From JAUYQR01 sp963822435 (GTDB taxonomy: Bacteria; Pseudomonadota; Alphaproteobacteria; Rhodobacterales; Rhodobacteraceae), in NCBI GenBank assembly GCA_963822435.1, contig CAWGHN010000003.1, positions 372,001-436,000 on the forward strand: a stretch of 64,000 nt of DNA, written 5' to 3'. How positions within the stretch are numbered: position 1 is the first letter of the stretch; every line of letters begins with the position of its first letter. The notes under the pieces are model-generated. The model ran no database searches, was not told the origin of the DNA, and saw only the letters and a list, made by a program, of their open reading frames with translations. The position numbers and the translations under genes are program-made. Of the stretch, positions 7,018 to 15,823 are shown one piece after another.

Positions 7018-10000
7018 TCACGCCACCAGCGCTTCGGCCTTCTTCAGATCGACGCTGACCAGCTGGCTCACACCCTGTTCCTGCATCGTCACGCCAAAAA
7101 GGCGGTCCATCCGCGCCATCGTCACCGCGTGGTGCGTGATGATCAAAAACCGCGTCTCGGTCCGCCGCGTCATCTCGTCCAGCAAATCGCAGAACCGCGT
7201 CACGTTCGCGTCGTCCAAGGGCGCATCCACCTCGTCCAGCACGCAGATCGGCGCGGGGTTCGCCAGGAACACGCCGAAGATCAGCGCCAGCGCGGTCAGC
7301 GTCTGCTCACCGCCCGACAACAGGCTCAAAACGGCAAGCTTCTTGCCCGGCGGCTGGCACATGATCTCCAGCCCCGCTTCCAAAGGATCGTCGCTTTCCA
7401 CCAGCACCAGCCGTGCCTCGCCGCCCCCGAACAGATGCGTGAACAAGGTCGAGAAATTGGCGTTGACCTGCTCGAACGCCGTCAGCAGCCGCTCGCGGCC
7501 CTCCTTGTTCAGCCCGGCTATCCCGGCGCGCAGCTTTTTCACCGCCTCTTCCAGATCGCCCTTCTCGGTCGCAAGCGCGGTGTATTCGGCCTCGACCGTC
7601 TTGGCATCTTCCTCGGCCCGCAGGTTCACCGCGCCCAAGGCCTCGCGCTGGCGTTTCAGTCGGCCGACCTCCGTCTCCAGATGATCCGCCGCCGGCATCT
7701 TGTCCGGATCGGTCCGCAACGATGCCAGCAACTCGTCCGGCGTCCGGTCGTCCGCCTCGCGGATGCGCTCTGCCGCCAGCGTCACTCCCTCGCGCGCCGC
7801 ATCAAGCCGCGCTTCGGCCCGCGCCCGCTCTTCCCGCGCCTCACCCGCCGCGCGCTCCGCCTCGCGCTCGGCCAGTTGCGCCTCGCGCAAGCTCGTTTCC
7901 GCCGCCACCAGCGCCTCTGCCGCCACCCGCCGCCGCGCCTCTGCCGCCTCCATCGCCTCGACCAGCTCGTCGCGCTTGGCGGCAATCTCCTCGGGTGCCA
8001 GCGTCGCCTCGGCCAACTCCTCCTCGGTCTCGGCCCGCCGCTCGGTCAGTTCGGTGATCCGACGCTCCGCCGTCTCCAGCCGGTGCTTCCAGCCCGACAG
8101 CTCCTTCACCGCCTCCTGCCGCCGCCGCACCCGCGCCTCGCCCTCGCGGCGCAACTCGTCCTGCGCCGACCGGCGGCTCATCATCGCGATGCGCGCGGCC
8201 TCAACGGTGAAGCGCGCCGCTTCAACCGCCCCCCGCGCCGCGTCCAGATCGCCAAGCTCGGCCACCGCCGCCTCGGCCTCGCGCAAGCGGGACCGCGCCG
8301 CCATAGCTTCATCCTCAAACCGCGCAACCGCCAGCCGCGCCGCCTCGACCTTGCCCCCGGCAATCGACCGATCCGCCTCGGCCCGCGCCGCAGCCCGGTT
8401 CGCCTCGGTTACGCGCTGATCGGCGGCCCGCCGCGCATCCCGTGCGCGCTGGTCGCTTGCCGCCAGCTCCGCCAGCCGCGCCTGCAACGACTCATGCGCC
8501 TGACGTGCCCCCTCGGCCCGCGCCGCCACATCCTCCAGATCGCGCTTCAACTGCACCAGCCGGTTCAACTGCTGCAACCGCAGCGCGGCGGCAGACGGCG
8601 CATCCTCCGCCCCGGCCCGGAACCCGTCCCAACGCCAAAGGTCGCCCTCAACGCTGACCAATCGCTGCCCCGGCCTGAGGTCGCCTTGAAGCGCAAACCC
8701 CTGCTCTCGGCTCACAAGGCCAATCTGGCTCAGCCTCCGCGCCAGAACCGCCGGCCCCTGCACTTCCGATGCCAGCGGCACGGCCCCCTTCGGCAGCGCC
8801 TGCGCGTCGGCATAAGGCTCCAGCCGCGCCCAGCCCGACCGCGCGCCGCCCTCCACCTCGGGGCTGCGCAGATCATCGGCCAAAGCCGCGCCCAGGGCCT
8901 TTTCAAACCCCGGCGTCACCACCAGCTTGTCCAACAGCTGATGCCCCGCCTGCGCCTCACGCTCCACCAGCCGCGCCAGCGCCGCCACCTCGGCGCGCAA
9001 AGCATTCGCCTCGCCCTCCGCCGATGACCGCGCCGCCCGCGCCTCGGCCTCGCGGCCCTGCGTTTCCGCCCGTGCCACCTCTGCCGCTTCCAAGGCGACC
9101 TCGGTCGCCTCGGCCTCCTCGGCGGCCACCGCCTGCGCCTCCTCGGCCGCCTCGTACGCCTCAGACGCCGCCACCAGCGCCTCGCCCGCCACGTCCACCG
9201 TCTCGCGCGCCCGCGCCGCCTCGCCCTCGGCCCGCTCCAGCGTGGCGCGCGTATCGCCCAGCATCCGCTGCGCCGACTGATGCCGCGCCGCCAGCCGCGC
9301 GGCATCCTCGGTCGCCTCCGACAGCACGGTTTCCCGGTCGGTCAGGATCGCGCCCGCCTCGCGCGCGGCCTCCATCGCTTCGGCCAGCTTGTCGTCATGC
9401 CCCTCATGGGCGCGGGCCAACTGCTCCACCTCCCACTCCAGCCGCACGATCACCTCGCCCGCGTCACGGTTCAGCCCCGCCTCGCGTTCCATATCCCGCG
9501 TCAGCTGATCGACCCGGCCCCGCAGCGTGTCGATCATCGCCAAGGCGCGCGCTTCCTGATCGCCCAACGCATCGCGCTGCAAGGCCAGCCGTTGCAGGAT
9601 GGCGCTGGCAATCGCCTCCTCCTCGCGCTTCGGCGGCAGCGTATCCTCCGCAGCTTCACGAGCCTTCCCAGCCGCCCGCGCCGCCGCCTCCGCCTGCCCC
9701 GCCGCGATCAGCCGCTCGCGCAAAGCCCCCTCGGCCACACTTCGCGCCTCATCCGCCTCGCGCCAGCGCCGCCACAACAACATTCCCTCGGCCAGCCGCA
9801 ACTCCTCGCCGATCTCGCGGTAGCGCGCCGCCTGCTTGGCCTGCCGCACCAGAACGCTCAACTGTTGCGCCAACTGTTCCAGCACATCGTCGACGCGCAG
9901 CAAATTCTGCTCCGTCCCCGCCAGCTTCAGCTCCGCCTCATGCCGCCGCGCGTAAAGGCCCGAGATCCCCGCCGCCTCCTCCAATATCCGCCGCCGTGCC

Positions 10001-10473
10001 TTTGGCTTGGCGTTGATCAGCTCCGATATCTGCCCCTGCCGCACCAGCGCCGGGCTGGCCGACCCGGTCGAGGCATCGGCAAACAGCATCTGCACATCGC
10101 GCGCCCGCACGTCCTTGGTGTTCGCCCGGTAGGCAGACCCCGCATCCCGCGTGATCCGCCGCACGATCTCGATCTGGTCGGCGTCGTTGAACCCCGCAGG
10201 CGCCAGCCGGTCCACATTGTCGATCACCAGCGCCACTTCCGCGAAATGCCGCGCGCCCCGCGTCGCGGCCCCGTTGAAGATCACGTCCTCCATCCCGCCG
10301 CCGCGCATCGCCGTGGGGCGGTTCTCGCCCATCACCCAGCGCAGCGCTTCCAGCAGGTTCGACTTGCCGCAGCCGTTCGGCCCGACCACGCCCGTCAAAC
10401 CCTCATGGATCACCAGATCCGTGGGGTCGACAAAGCTTTTGAAGCCGTTGAGCCGTAGTTTCGTAAGCCGCAA
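7018..10473 (-). CDS. smc: Chromosome partition protein SMC
   Basis: SMC forms a ring-shaped ATPase with ScpA/ScpB that compacts and segregates the chromosome. The 1151-residue product has the full architecture: an N-terminal Walker A GPNGCGKSN at 31-39, a long Ala/Glu/Arg-rich coiled coil, a hinge near residues 505-630 that is less charged, a second coiled coil, and the C-terminal LSGGEQTLTALAL signature from residue 1052 with Walker B VLDEVDAPLDDAN near 1078. The start is a TTG at 10473 with GAGG five bases upstream; no in-frame ATG is near. No scpA or scpB is adjacent. The gene is divergent from flp. Confidence 0.97.
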   Translation of the reverse strand: MRLTKLRLNGFKSFVDPTDLVIHEGLTGVVGPNGCGKSNLLEALRWVMGENRPTAMRGGGMEDVIFNGAATRGARHFAEVALVIDNVDRLAPAGFNDADQIEIVRRITRDAGSAYRANTKDVRARDVQMLFADASTGSASPALVRQGQISELINAKPKARRRILEEAAGISGLYARRHEAELKLAGTEQNLLRVDDVLEQLAQQLSVLVRQAKQAARYREIGEELRLAEGMLLWRRWREADEARSVAEGALRERLIAAGQAEAAARAAGKAREAAEDTLPPKREEEAIASAILQRLALQRDALGDQEARALAMIDTLRGRVDQLTRDMEREAGLNRDAGEVIVRLEWEVEQLARAHEGHDDKLAEAMEAAREAGAILTDRETVLSEATEDAARLAARHQSAQRMLGDTRATLERAEGEAARARETVDVAGEALVAASEAYEAAEEAQAVAAEEAEATEVALEAAEVARAETQGREAEARAARSSAEGEANALRAEVAALARLVEREAQAGHQLLDKLVVTPGFEKALGAALADDLRSPEVEGGARSGWARLEPYADAQALPKGAVPLASEVQGPAVLARRLSQIGLVSREQGFALQGDLRPGQRLVSVEGDLWRWDGFRAGAEDAPSAAALRLQQLNRLVQLKRDLEDVAARAEGARQAHESLQARLAELAASDQRARDARRAADQRVTEANRAAARAEADRSIAGGKVEAARLAVARFEDEAMAARSRLREAEAAVAELGDLDAARGAVEAARFTVEAARIAMMSRRSAQDELRREGEARVRRRQEAVKELSGWKHRLETAERRITELTERRAETEEELAEATLAPEEIAAKRDELVEAMEAAEARRRVAAEALVAAETSLREAQLAEREAERAAGEAREERARAEARLDAAREGVTLAAERIREADDRTPDELLASLRTDPDKMPAADHLETEVGRLKRQREALGAVNLRAEEDAKTVEAEYTALATEKGDLEEAVKKLRAGIAGLNKEGRERLLTAFEQVNANFSTLFTHLFGGGEARLVLVESDDPLEAGLEIMCQPPGKKLAVLSLLSGGEQTLTALALIFGVFLANPAPICVLDEVDAPLDDANVTRFCDLLDEMTRRTETRFLIITHHAVTMARMDRLFGVTMQEQGVSQLVSVDLKKAEALVA

Positions 10474-10861
10474 GGTCGCCTCATGAGTCGCGAAACCGCA
10501 TCGTCCCGTCGCCGCGCGCGTTAGTCAACCTCGCGCCCCATCATCTTGACCATTGGTGGCGGTTATCCCCAACATCTTGCGAAAACCCGCCTTTCCGCAG
10601 CCGAAACCCCTCGCCCGGCCCGCGAGCCCCGAATCGCCCCGCCACAATCAGCGCCCGCCAACCGCCCGCTGCCCCGGTTTTGCCGCATTCCAGCCGGTTT
10701 ACTGCCAACCTTACAACCAAAGCGGGCAATTTTCACCGTTCCAGTGGATGCGCCCTTAAGGATTACGGCCTTAATATGGTGTTAATGGGCCTGAACTGCT
10801 TGCAGCGGGGGGTGCCAGGACTGGACGGGATTTCTGCCAGATCAACCTAGTGGAGTGTAAC
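10474..10861. other. 388-base divergent gap between smc and flp
   Basis: No convincing gene is found here; open stretches on either strand are short, Pro/Ala-rich and lack ribosome-binding sites. The smc-proximal half is GC-rich. From about 10700 the sequence turns AT-rich and carries three TTAA tetramers before the pilin gene, one pair forming a CtrA-type site. The region therefore serves as the smc promoter and the flp control region. Confidence 0.6.
10771..10785 (+). promoter_or_regulatory. CtrA-type binding site upstream of flp
   Basis: The sequence TTAA-N7-TTAA at 10771-10785 exactly matches the consensus recognised by the cell-cycle response regulator CtrA in alphaproteobacteria. It lies 76 bases before the flp start, in an AT-rich patch of a GC-rich genome, and a further TTAA lies at 10755. 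CtrA is known to control pilin expression in Caulobacter and motility in Rhodobacterales, so this site fits a role in turning on the pilus. Binding is inferred. Confidence 0.62.
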
Positions 10862-11038
10862 ATGACCAATTTCCTGAAGACCACCTTCGCCCGCTTTGCC
10901 AAAGACGAAAAGGGCGTGACCCTCGTCGAATACGGCATCGCGCTTGTGCTCGCCGTGACCGTTGGCGTTGGCGCGCTGACCACGCTTGCGACCGACGTGG
11001 ACGCTCAGATGGGCGAAGCCAGCGACGTGCTGAACTAA
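10862..11038 (+). CDS. flp: Flp/Fap-type pilin, Tad pilus major subunit
   Basis: This encodes the type IVb pilin precursor, 58 residues. After a basic leader (MTNFLKTTFARFAKDEKG) come the processed helix with the E-Y pair in GVTLVEYGIALVLAVTVGVGAL given here as VTLVEYGIAL, then a short polar tail. The prepilin peptidase would cleave after the Gly before VTLVE. The ATG at 10862 has a GGAG six bases before it; a GTG four codons upstream is less likely. A strong hairpin follows the gene, so the pilin can be made in excess over the assembly genes. Confidence 0.93.
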   Translation: MTNFLKTTFARFAKDEKGVTLVEYGIALVLAVTVGVGALTTLATDVDAQMGEASDVLN

Positions 11039-11049
11039 GACTACAAAGT

Positions 11050-11075
11050 GGGGTGCTGGTATTTCCCGGCACCCC
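11050..11075 (+). terminator. Intercistronic hairpin after flp
   Basis: A ten-base-pair stem, GGGGTGCTGG with CCGGCACCCC including one G-U pair, encloses the loop TATTTC. No run of T follows, so it is more likely a partial terminator or an mRNA-stabilising stem that raises pilin message over the downstream assembly genes than a full stop. Confidence 0.6.
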
Positions 11076-11137
11076 AACAAATCACTTTCAGATCCTAACG
11101 CCAGAATTTTTCGGCCTTAGCGACAGGGATACCGAAC

Positions 11138-11957
11138 ATGCGCATTACCTCCCTCCTGACATTTCGCGGCCGGTCTCGCTGTCGCGGGCGGTTCTGCTTA
11201 CATGGCGCGGGATGTCCTCGAGGCCAAATATGCACGGGTCGCAGCGGAAACCTGCTCCAACGACCTCGTGAAGGTCGTCGTCGCGACCGCAGACATCGCG
11301 TTCGGTCAGGTGATCGACACGTCGAAACTGCAAACCCAGGATTGGCCCGCTTCGGCCCTGCCGATCGGCAGTTTCAAGGATTTCACCGACCTGCTTCCGG
11401 CAACCGGCACCGAACCGCGTCGTGCCAAGACCGCCATCGCCAAGGGCGAAATCGTGCTGGCCTCCAAGATTTCCAACTTTGGCGAAAAGGTCACCATCGT
11501 CCAGTCGCTCAGCCCCAACAGCCGCGCCATTGCAATCGAGGTGACCGCCGAAACCGGCGTCGGCGGCTTTGTCACCCCCGGTGACAAGGTCGACGTGATC
11601 CTGACCTACGGCCGCGATGCCGACCTCAAGACCGTGACCATCATCCAGAACGTCCGCGTCATCGGTGTCGACCAGCAGGCCAACGCCGATCAGGAAGCAC
11701 CGGAAATCGCCCGCACCGTCACGCTGGAAGCCAGCGCCGAAGACAGCCAGAAACTTGCCCTCGCGCAAAAGGCCGGCACGCTCAGCCTCGCACTCCGCAC
11801 CATCGAGAACGATGACGAACAGGTGCTGGAATCGATCAGCCTGCGCGATGTGCTGCGCGAGCCCGAGCCAGAGGAAACCGTCGCCCCGGCGCAGGTTACC
11901 GTGCGCACCGTCACCGTCCGTCGCGGCGTCGAAGCCACCGAAGACGAAGTGAACTGA
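11138..11957 (+). pseudogene. cpaB: Flp pilus assembly protein CpaB/RcpC, apparent +1 frameshift in the N-terminal anchor
   Basis: CpaB is a periplasmic, inner-membrane-anchored factor of the Tad secretion machine. From 11202 an intact frame of 251 residues contains the SAF-like domain (VKVVVATADIAFGQVI) and the CpaB core. The family-typical start lies at 11138, with an AGGG ribosome-binding site: MRITSLLTF, then in the next frame AAGLAVAGGSAYMARD. Removing one T from the TTT at 11162-11164 joins both parts into a 272-residue protein with its anchor. As read, translation from 11138 leaves the frame, and translation from the internal ATG at 11202 would lack the membrane anchor. It could be a base-call error, a true mutation, or phase variation. 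Confidence 0.8.
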
Positions 11958-11984
11958 GGCAGGGGCAAAGGGTGGGGGCAACAC

Positions 11985-13412
11985 ATGGCACGGGAACCGG
12001 CAACGACCCTCGCGCATGACGAGCGGGGCACGATCCTTGTCCTCTGGGGCATCCTCCTCGGCGTGGTCCTCGGCTTCGTCGCCCTCTCCTTCGACCTCGG
12101 CCGCGCCAGCATCACCCGCTCCGAACTTCAGTCCTTCGCCGACAGCGTCGCCCTCGCCGCCGCGGGCGAACTTGACGGCACACCCGACAGCATCACCCGC
12201 GCCAGGGCTGCCGCCGCCCTGATCCTCGATCAGCAAAGTTTCGGCAACACCGAGCGCAGCCTTCAGGGCGCGGTCGATTACACCCTCACCTTCCTCCGCT
12301 CGCTGCCCGCCAGCGACGCCTCCGCGATGACAGACGTGACCACCGACCCGGCACACGCCGCCTTTGTCCGCGTCTCGGCCACACCTACCGTCGTCGAAAG
12401 CACCTTCGGCGCGGCCTTCGCCGCACTCACCGGGCAACCGGACCGCGACTACACCCTTGGCGCCAATGCAGTTGCGGGCTTGTCGATCCTCGCCTGCGAC
12501 GTGCAGCCGATGATGTTCTGCCTGCCCAGCCCCACCTACAGGGCCGAAGACAACATCGGCGACATGATCAAACTGCGTGCCGGCGGCTCCGGCGCGGCCT
12601 GGGCGCCCGGCGACTTCGGCTTTCTCGATCCGCGGGGGATCGAGGTCGATCCCAGCGGTCCCTGCGCCGGAGAGAACGGCGCAGGCCTGCTGCGCTGCCT
12701 GATCGGCGCGGTCGACAACATCACCCAATGCTTCGACCAGCGCGGCGTGGATATCGAGCCGGGCCAGAAAAACGGCCTTGAAAACTCGATCTTCAACGTC
12801 CGCTTCGACATCTACAACCAGGCAATGAGCAACGCGCGCTACCGGAACAGTGCAAGCTACGCGCCCGCTCCGAACGTGATCAAAGGCCTTGTCCCCAATG
12901 GCAACGGCAGCTGCGTCGCCAACAATCCGGCCGTGTCCCCCAACACCGTCGCCCTGCCGCGCGACACCTGCTTCAACACTGGCACCTGCACCCGTTTTGG
13001 GGACGGCGTCTGGTCGCGGACCACTTACGTCAGCACCAACTACGGCACGGCAGACCCGCACCCTGGCGCCCGCACGCGCTACCAGTATTACCTTGCCGAA
13101 CTGGCACGCGCTGGCGCCGGCAACATCCTGACCGGTCGCCGCGAAACCGGTCGCCCGATGTGTTCTGGCGCCGCCCCCGCCGGCCCTGACCGCCGCATCA
13201 TCACCGTTGCCGGCATCGACTGCGCGGAAAACGCCATCCGCGGTGCCGCCAGCAACGTGCCCGTCAAGGAATTCTTCAAGATCTTCCTGACCGAGCCGGT
13301 CGACTCGGGCAACAACATCTGGGGCGAGATCGTGGGTTCGGCCAGCGAAGATGGCACCGGCGCAGTCGGCACCGGCGGCATCGTTCGCGACGTCGTGCAG
13401 TTGTATCGGTGA
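11985..13412 (+). CDS. tadG: TadG-like pilus assembly protein (Tad_N domain)
   Basis: The 475-residue product begins with the Tad_N pattern: a short basic leader with DERGTILVLWG, a single membrane helix, then SFDLGRASITRSELQSFADS and a stretch of Ala residues, typical of TadG/TadE-like pseudopilin-related proteins. The large C-terminal part is exported and Cys-containing (for example CAGENGAGLLRC and CFNTGTCTRFG), compatible with disulfides. It probably anchors or scaffolds the Tad machine in the periplasm. It starts 27 bases after cpaB with a GGGG-rich ribosome-binding site and overlaps the next gene by four bases. Confidence 0.82.
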   Translation: MAREPATTLAHDERGTILVLWGILLGVVLGFVALSFDLGRASITRSELQSFADSVALAAAGELDGTPDSITRARAAAALILDQQSFGNTERSLQGAVDYTLTFLRSLPASDASAMTDVTTDPAHAAFVRVSATPTVVESTFGAAFAALTGQPDRDYTLGANAVAGLSILACDVQPMMFCLPSPTYRAEDNIGDMIKLRAGGSGAAWAPGDFGFLDPRGIEVDPSGPCAGENGAGLLRCLIGAVDNITQCFDQRGVDIEPGQKNGLENSIFNVRFDIYNQAMSNARYRNSASYAPAPNVIKGLVPNGNGSCVANNPAVSPNTVALPRDTCFNTGTCTRFGDGVWSRTTYVSTNYGTADPHPGARTRYQYYLAELARAGAGNILTGRRETGRPMCSGAAPAGPDRRIITVAGIDCAENAIRGAASNVPVKEFFKIFLTEPVDSGNNIWGEIVGSASEDGTGAVGTGGIVRDVVQLYR

Positions 13413-13924
13413 TCGCCATGCAGCGCGCCCTTCCCCGTCTGACCCGCTCGCTCCGCAGCTTCGCCCGCGACACGTCCGGCGCGCAGCTTGTCGAATTCGC
13501 GCTGGTCCTGCCGCTGATGCTTCTGGTCTTCGCCGTCATCATCGAAGGCGGCCGGATGATGTGGTCCTACCAGACCGTCGTCGCCGGCGTCCGCGACGCC
13601 TCGCGTTTTCTTGCCCGGGTCACCGACCGCAACATCTGCGACACCCCGACAACGGTGACGGGCTTTGATGCGACGCTCCTCGCCTTCGTGCGCACCGCGA
13701 ACGACGGCAGCACCATCTTTCCAAGCGGCGTGGCCGTGACCGGCGTCAGCTCGTCGCTGCAATGCTTCACCGGCACCTACCGCTCGGATGAAGCTCCGAT
13801 CGTCACCGTCCGGGCCGCCGTTCAGATCACCTTCCCCTTCGCCGGCCTCTTCACCCTCGTCGGGGGCAGCCAGCCGACGCTGGTCACCAGCGTGTCGGAC
13901 CAAAGCCGGGTGTACGGATCATGA
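13409..13924 (+). CDS. tadE: TadE-family pseudopilin-like protein (first copy)
   Basis: TadE-like proteins are minor pseudopilins needed for Tad pilus assembly. The sequence has the prepilin-like start with SFARDTSGAQLVEFALVLPLM and a glutamate at position 5 of the mature helix, followed by a hydrophobic helix, a polar C-terminal domain with two Cys, and about 170 residues in total. The start is either the GTG at 13409, overlapping the previous stop as GTGA, or the ATG at 13418. The ATG gives the more usual leader. It overlaps the second TadE-like gene by four bases. Confidence 0.86.
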   Translation: MIAMQRALPRLTRSLRSFARDTSGAQLVEFALVLPLMLLVFAVIIEGGRMMWSYQTVVAGVRDASRFLARVTDRNICDTPTTVTGFDATLLAFVRTANDGSTIFPSGVAVTGVSSSLQCFTGTYRSDEAPIVTVRAAVQITFPFAGLFTLVGGSQPTLVTSVSDQSRVYGS

Positions 13925-14574
13925 CCCGCCACCATTTCACTCGCGGCCCCACGCGACGTCCCGCCGATTTCCTGCGCGACGAAACCGGCGCCACGCTGGT
14001 CGAGTTCGCGATGGTCATCAGCCTTTTCCTCTTGATCTTCTTCGGCCTGATCGACTTTGGTCGGCTCGCCTACCACCTCGTCACTTCGCAGCGCGCCATG
14101 CAGGCCGCGGCCCGCATCGCCGCCGTGCGCCCCGCCGCCTGCCCCGGTGTGCCGGACGTCATCGCGCGTCTGTCGTCGGCCACCACCACGGCCGATTACG
14201 GCACCAGTTGCGGCGCCGCAGGCGGGCCATATTGCGTCAACCCCGGCCCGATCACCTGCGCCGGCGTCGCCACCAACCCGACCGCTTCCGAAGTCTGGTC
14301 GCAGGTCCGCTATGCGCTGCCCGGCACGGCAACCATCGCCAACCTGCGCTTCACCTACAGCTACGATGCCCGCATGGGCTTTCTCGGCGGGCCCTATGTG
14401 CCGATCGTGACCGTGCAACTGCAAAACGTCAGGTTCGAGTTCGTGACCCCGCTGTCGGCACTGGCTGCCGTTGCAGGGGCGGCACCCGGCGGAACGGTCG
14501 GCACGGCGATCACCCTGCCGGGTATGAGCGTATCGTTGCCGGGTGAAGACCTGGCACAAGGCGGCAACGGCTAG
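13921..14574 (+). CDS. TadE/TadF-family pseudopilin-like protein (second copy)
   Basis: The 217-residue product repeats the architecture of its neighbour: a basic leader, DETGATLVEFAMVISLFLL with the prepilin-type E at position 5, a membrane helix, then a longer Cys-rich C-terminal part (CPGVPD, SCGAAGGPYC, CAGVAT). It most likely corresponds to TadF or a second TadE. Side-by-side copies with four-base overlaps (ATGA) suggest balanced expression. The pairs of Cys would form disulfides in the periplasm. Confidence 0.85.
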   Translation: MTRHHFTRGPTRRPADFLRDETGATLVEFAMVISLFLLIFFGLIDFGRLAYHLVTSQRAMQAAARIAAVRPAACPGVPDVIARLSSATTTADYGTSCGAAGGPYCVNPGPITCAGVATNPTASEVWSQVRYALPGTATIANLRFTYSYDARMGFLGGPYVPIVTVQLQNVRFEFVTPLSALAAVAGAAPGGTVGTAITLPGMSVSLPGEDLAQGGNG

Positions 14575-14599
14575 GCCGCAAAGGAATTTGGAAGGCAAG

Positions 14600-15820
14600 A
14601 TGGGAAAGACCGACAAAGATATCGTCCTGATTTCGCAGGACAGCGCCTTCAGCGACAGGATCGGCGCGCTGGTCAGACGCCAGCCGGGGTTTGCGCTTCA
14701 AGCGTGCAATGCGACACTCTCCACGATGAACGGCAAGGCGGTCGAACTTGCCAGGACCTCCGAACTCATCATCTTTCAGGCGTCAACCAACACCGCCAGT
14801 GATATCGAGGCGCTGAAGGGCATCGCCAAAAGCGGCAGCGCGGCGCGTATCCTTGCGGTCAGCGACAGCACCGTTCCCTTCGGCCTCGCCCACAGCCTGC
14901 TGCAGGTCGGCGCCACCGAGGTTGTGCCCGACACCGTCGCCGATGCCGAACTCAGCCGCATCGTCAACCGCCTGTCGATGCCGCGCCGGCTGACGCTGAC
15001 CACGCCTGACCTGCGCGAAGGGCAAGTCATCGCCGTGTCGAAGGCACGCGGCGGCATCGGGGCCACCACGCTCGCCGTCAACCTTGCCGATCATCTGGTC
15101 GGCCAGAAGAAACGCTTCGGCAAATCCGAAACCCGCAAGGTTGTGCTGGTTGACCTCGATCTTCAGTTCGGCGCCGTTGCGGGCTTCCTTGATCTTCAGC
15201 CGAACGACGCGCTGTACAGCCTTGCCAAAGACCGGATCGACCCCGACAGTGTCTTTCTGGAACAGGCCGTCGTGAAAACCGCCTCGGGCCTTGCGGTCAT
15301 CGCCGCACCCGACGGGTTCATGCCGCTGAACGCGCTGCAACCCGACCAGATCCGCGCCCTGATCTACCGGCTTCAGCAAAGCTACGATTTCGTCATCGTC
15401 GATCTGCCGCACGCGATGGTCGATTGGCTGACCCCGGTGCTGGAGGCTGCCCATACCGTGCTGATCGTCAGCGGCACCTCGGTGCCCTTCGTGCAGCAGA
15501 CCCGGCGCCTGATCGACTTCTTCAAGGACCAGAACCCGTCTCTCAACATCGAGGTCGTGGTCGGCCAGGAAAAGAAACCGCTTTTGAAATCGCGCCGCCA
15601 CACCGAGGCGGCCAAGGCGTTGGAAACCGAATTCCGGCACTGGCTGCCGCCAGATGCGAAGGCCGCCGAAGAAGCGATGGATCGGGGCCGCCCCCTGTCA
15701 CAGACGGCCTCCGGCTCTGCACTGAACAAGGAAATCGCACAGATTTCCGCGCGCATCCTCTCCGCGGTGGCCAGCAACCGCGACCCCAAGAACCTCAAGG
15801 CCGAACGGCGGGAAAGATAG
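14600..15820 (+). CDS. cpaE: Tad pilus assembly ATPase TadZ/CpaE
   Basis: CpaE/TadZ is a ParA/MinD-like protein that places the Tad machine at the cell pole. The 406-residue product has an N-terminal receiver-like domain of about 130 residues, without a complete phosphorylation triad that I can recognise, followed by a ParA/MinD domain with the deviant Walker A KARGGIGATT at 148-157 and a VDLDLQFG Walker A' segment near 178. The ATG at 14600 has a GGAAGG ribosome-binding site; a longer in-frame opening from 14543 overlaps the previous gene and is unlikely. It is followed four bases later by cpaF. Confidence 0.92.
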   Translation: MGKTDKDIVLISQDSAFSDRIGALVRRQPGFALQACNATLSTMNGKAVELARTSELIIFQASTNTASDIEALKGIAKSGSAARILAVSDSTVPFGLAHSLLQVGATEVVPDTVADAELSRIVNRLSMPRRLTLTTPDLREGQVIAVSKARGGIGATTLAVNLADHLVGQKKRFGKSETRKVVLVDLDLQFGAVAGFLDLQPNDALYSLAKDRIDPDSVFLEQAVVKTASGLAVIAAPDGFMPLNALQPDQIRALIYRLQQSYDFVIVDLPHAMVDWLTPVLEAAHTVLIVSGTSVPFVQQTRRLIDFFKDQNPSLNIEVVVGQEKKPLLKSRRHTEAAKALETEFRHWLPPDAKAAEEAMDRGRPLSQTASGSALNKEIAQISARILSAVASNRDPKNLKAERRER

Positions 15821-15823
15821 ATC

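Noticed and set aside
8769..10016. Long plus-strand open frames inside smc
   Set aside because: They are Pro/Ala/Arg-rich shadows of the coiled-coil coding sequence, with no start signals or motifs.
10541..10785. Small open frames in the smc/flp gap
   Set aside because: Pro/Arg-rich products without start signals; they overlap the flp control region.
11145..13061. A 638-codon minus-strand open frame over cpaB and tadG
   Set aside because: It is a shadow of the pilus genes with Gly/Val/Asp-rich composition and no recognisable domain.
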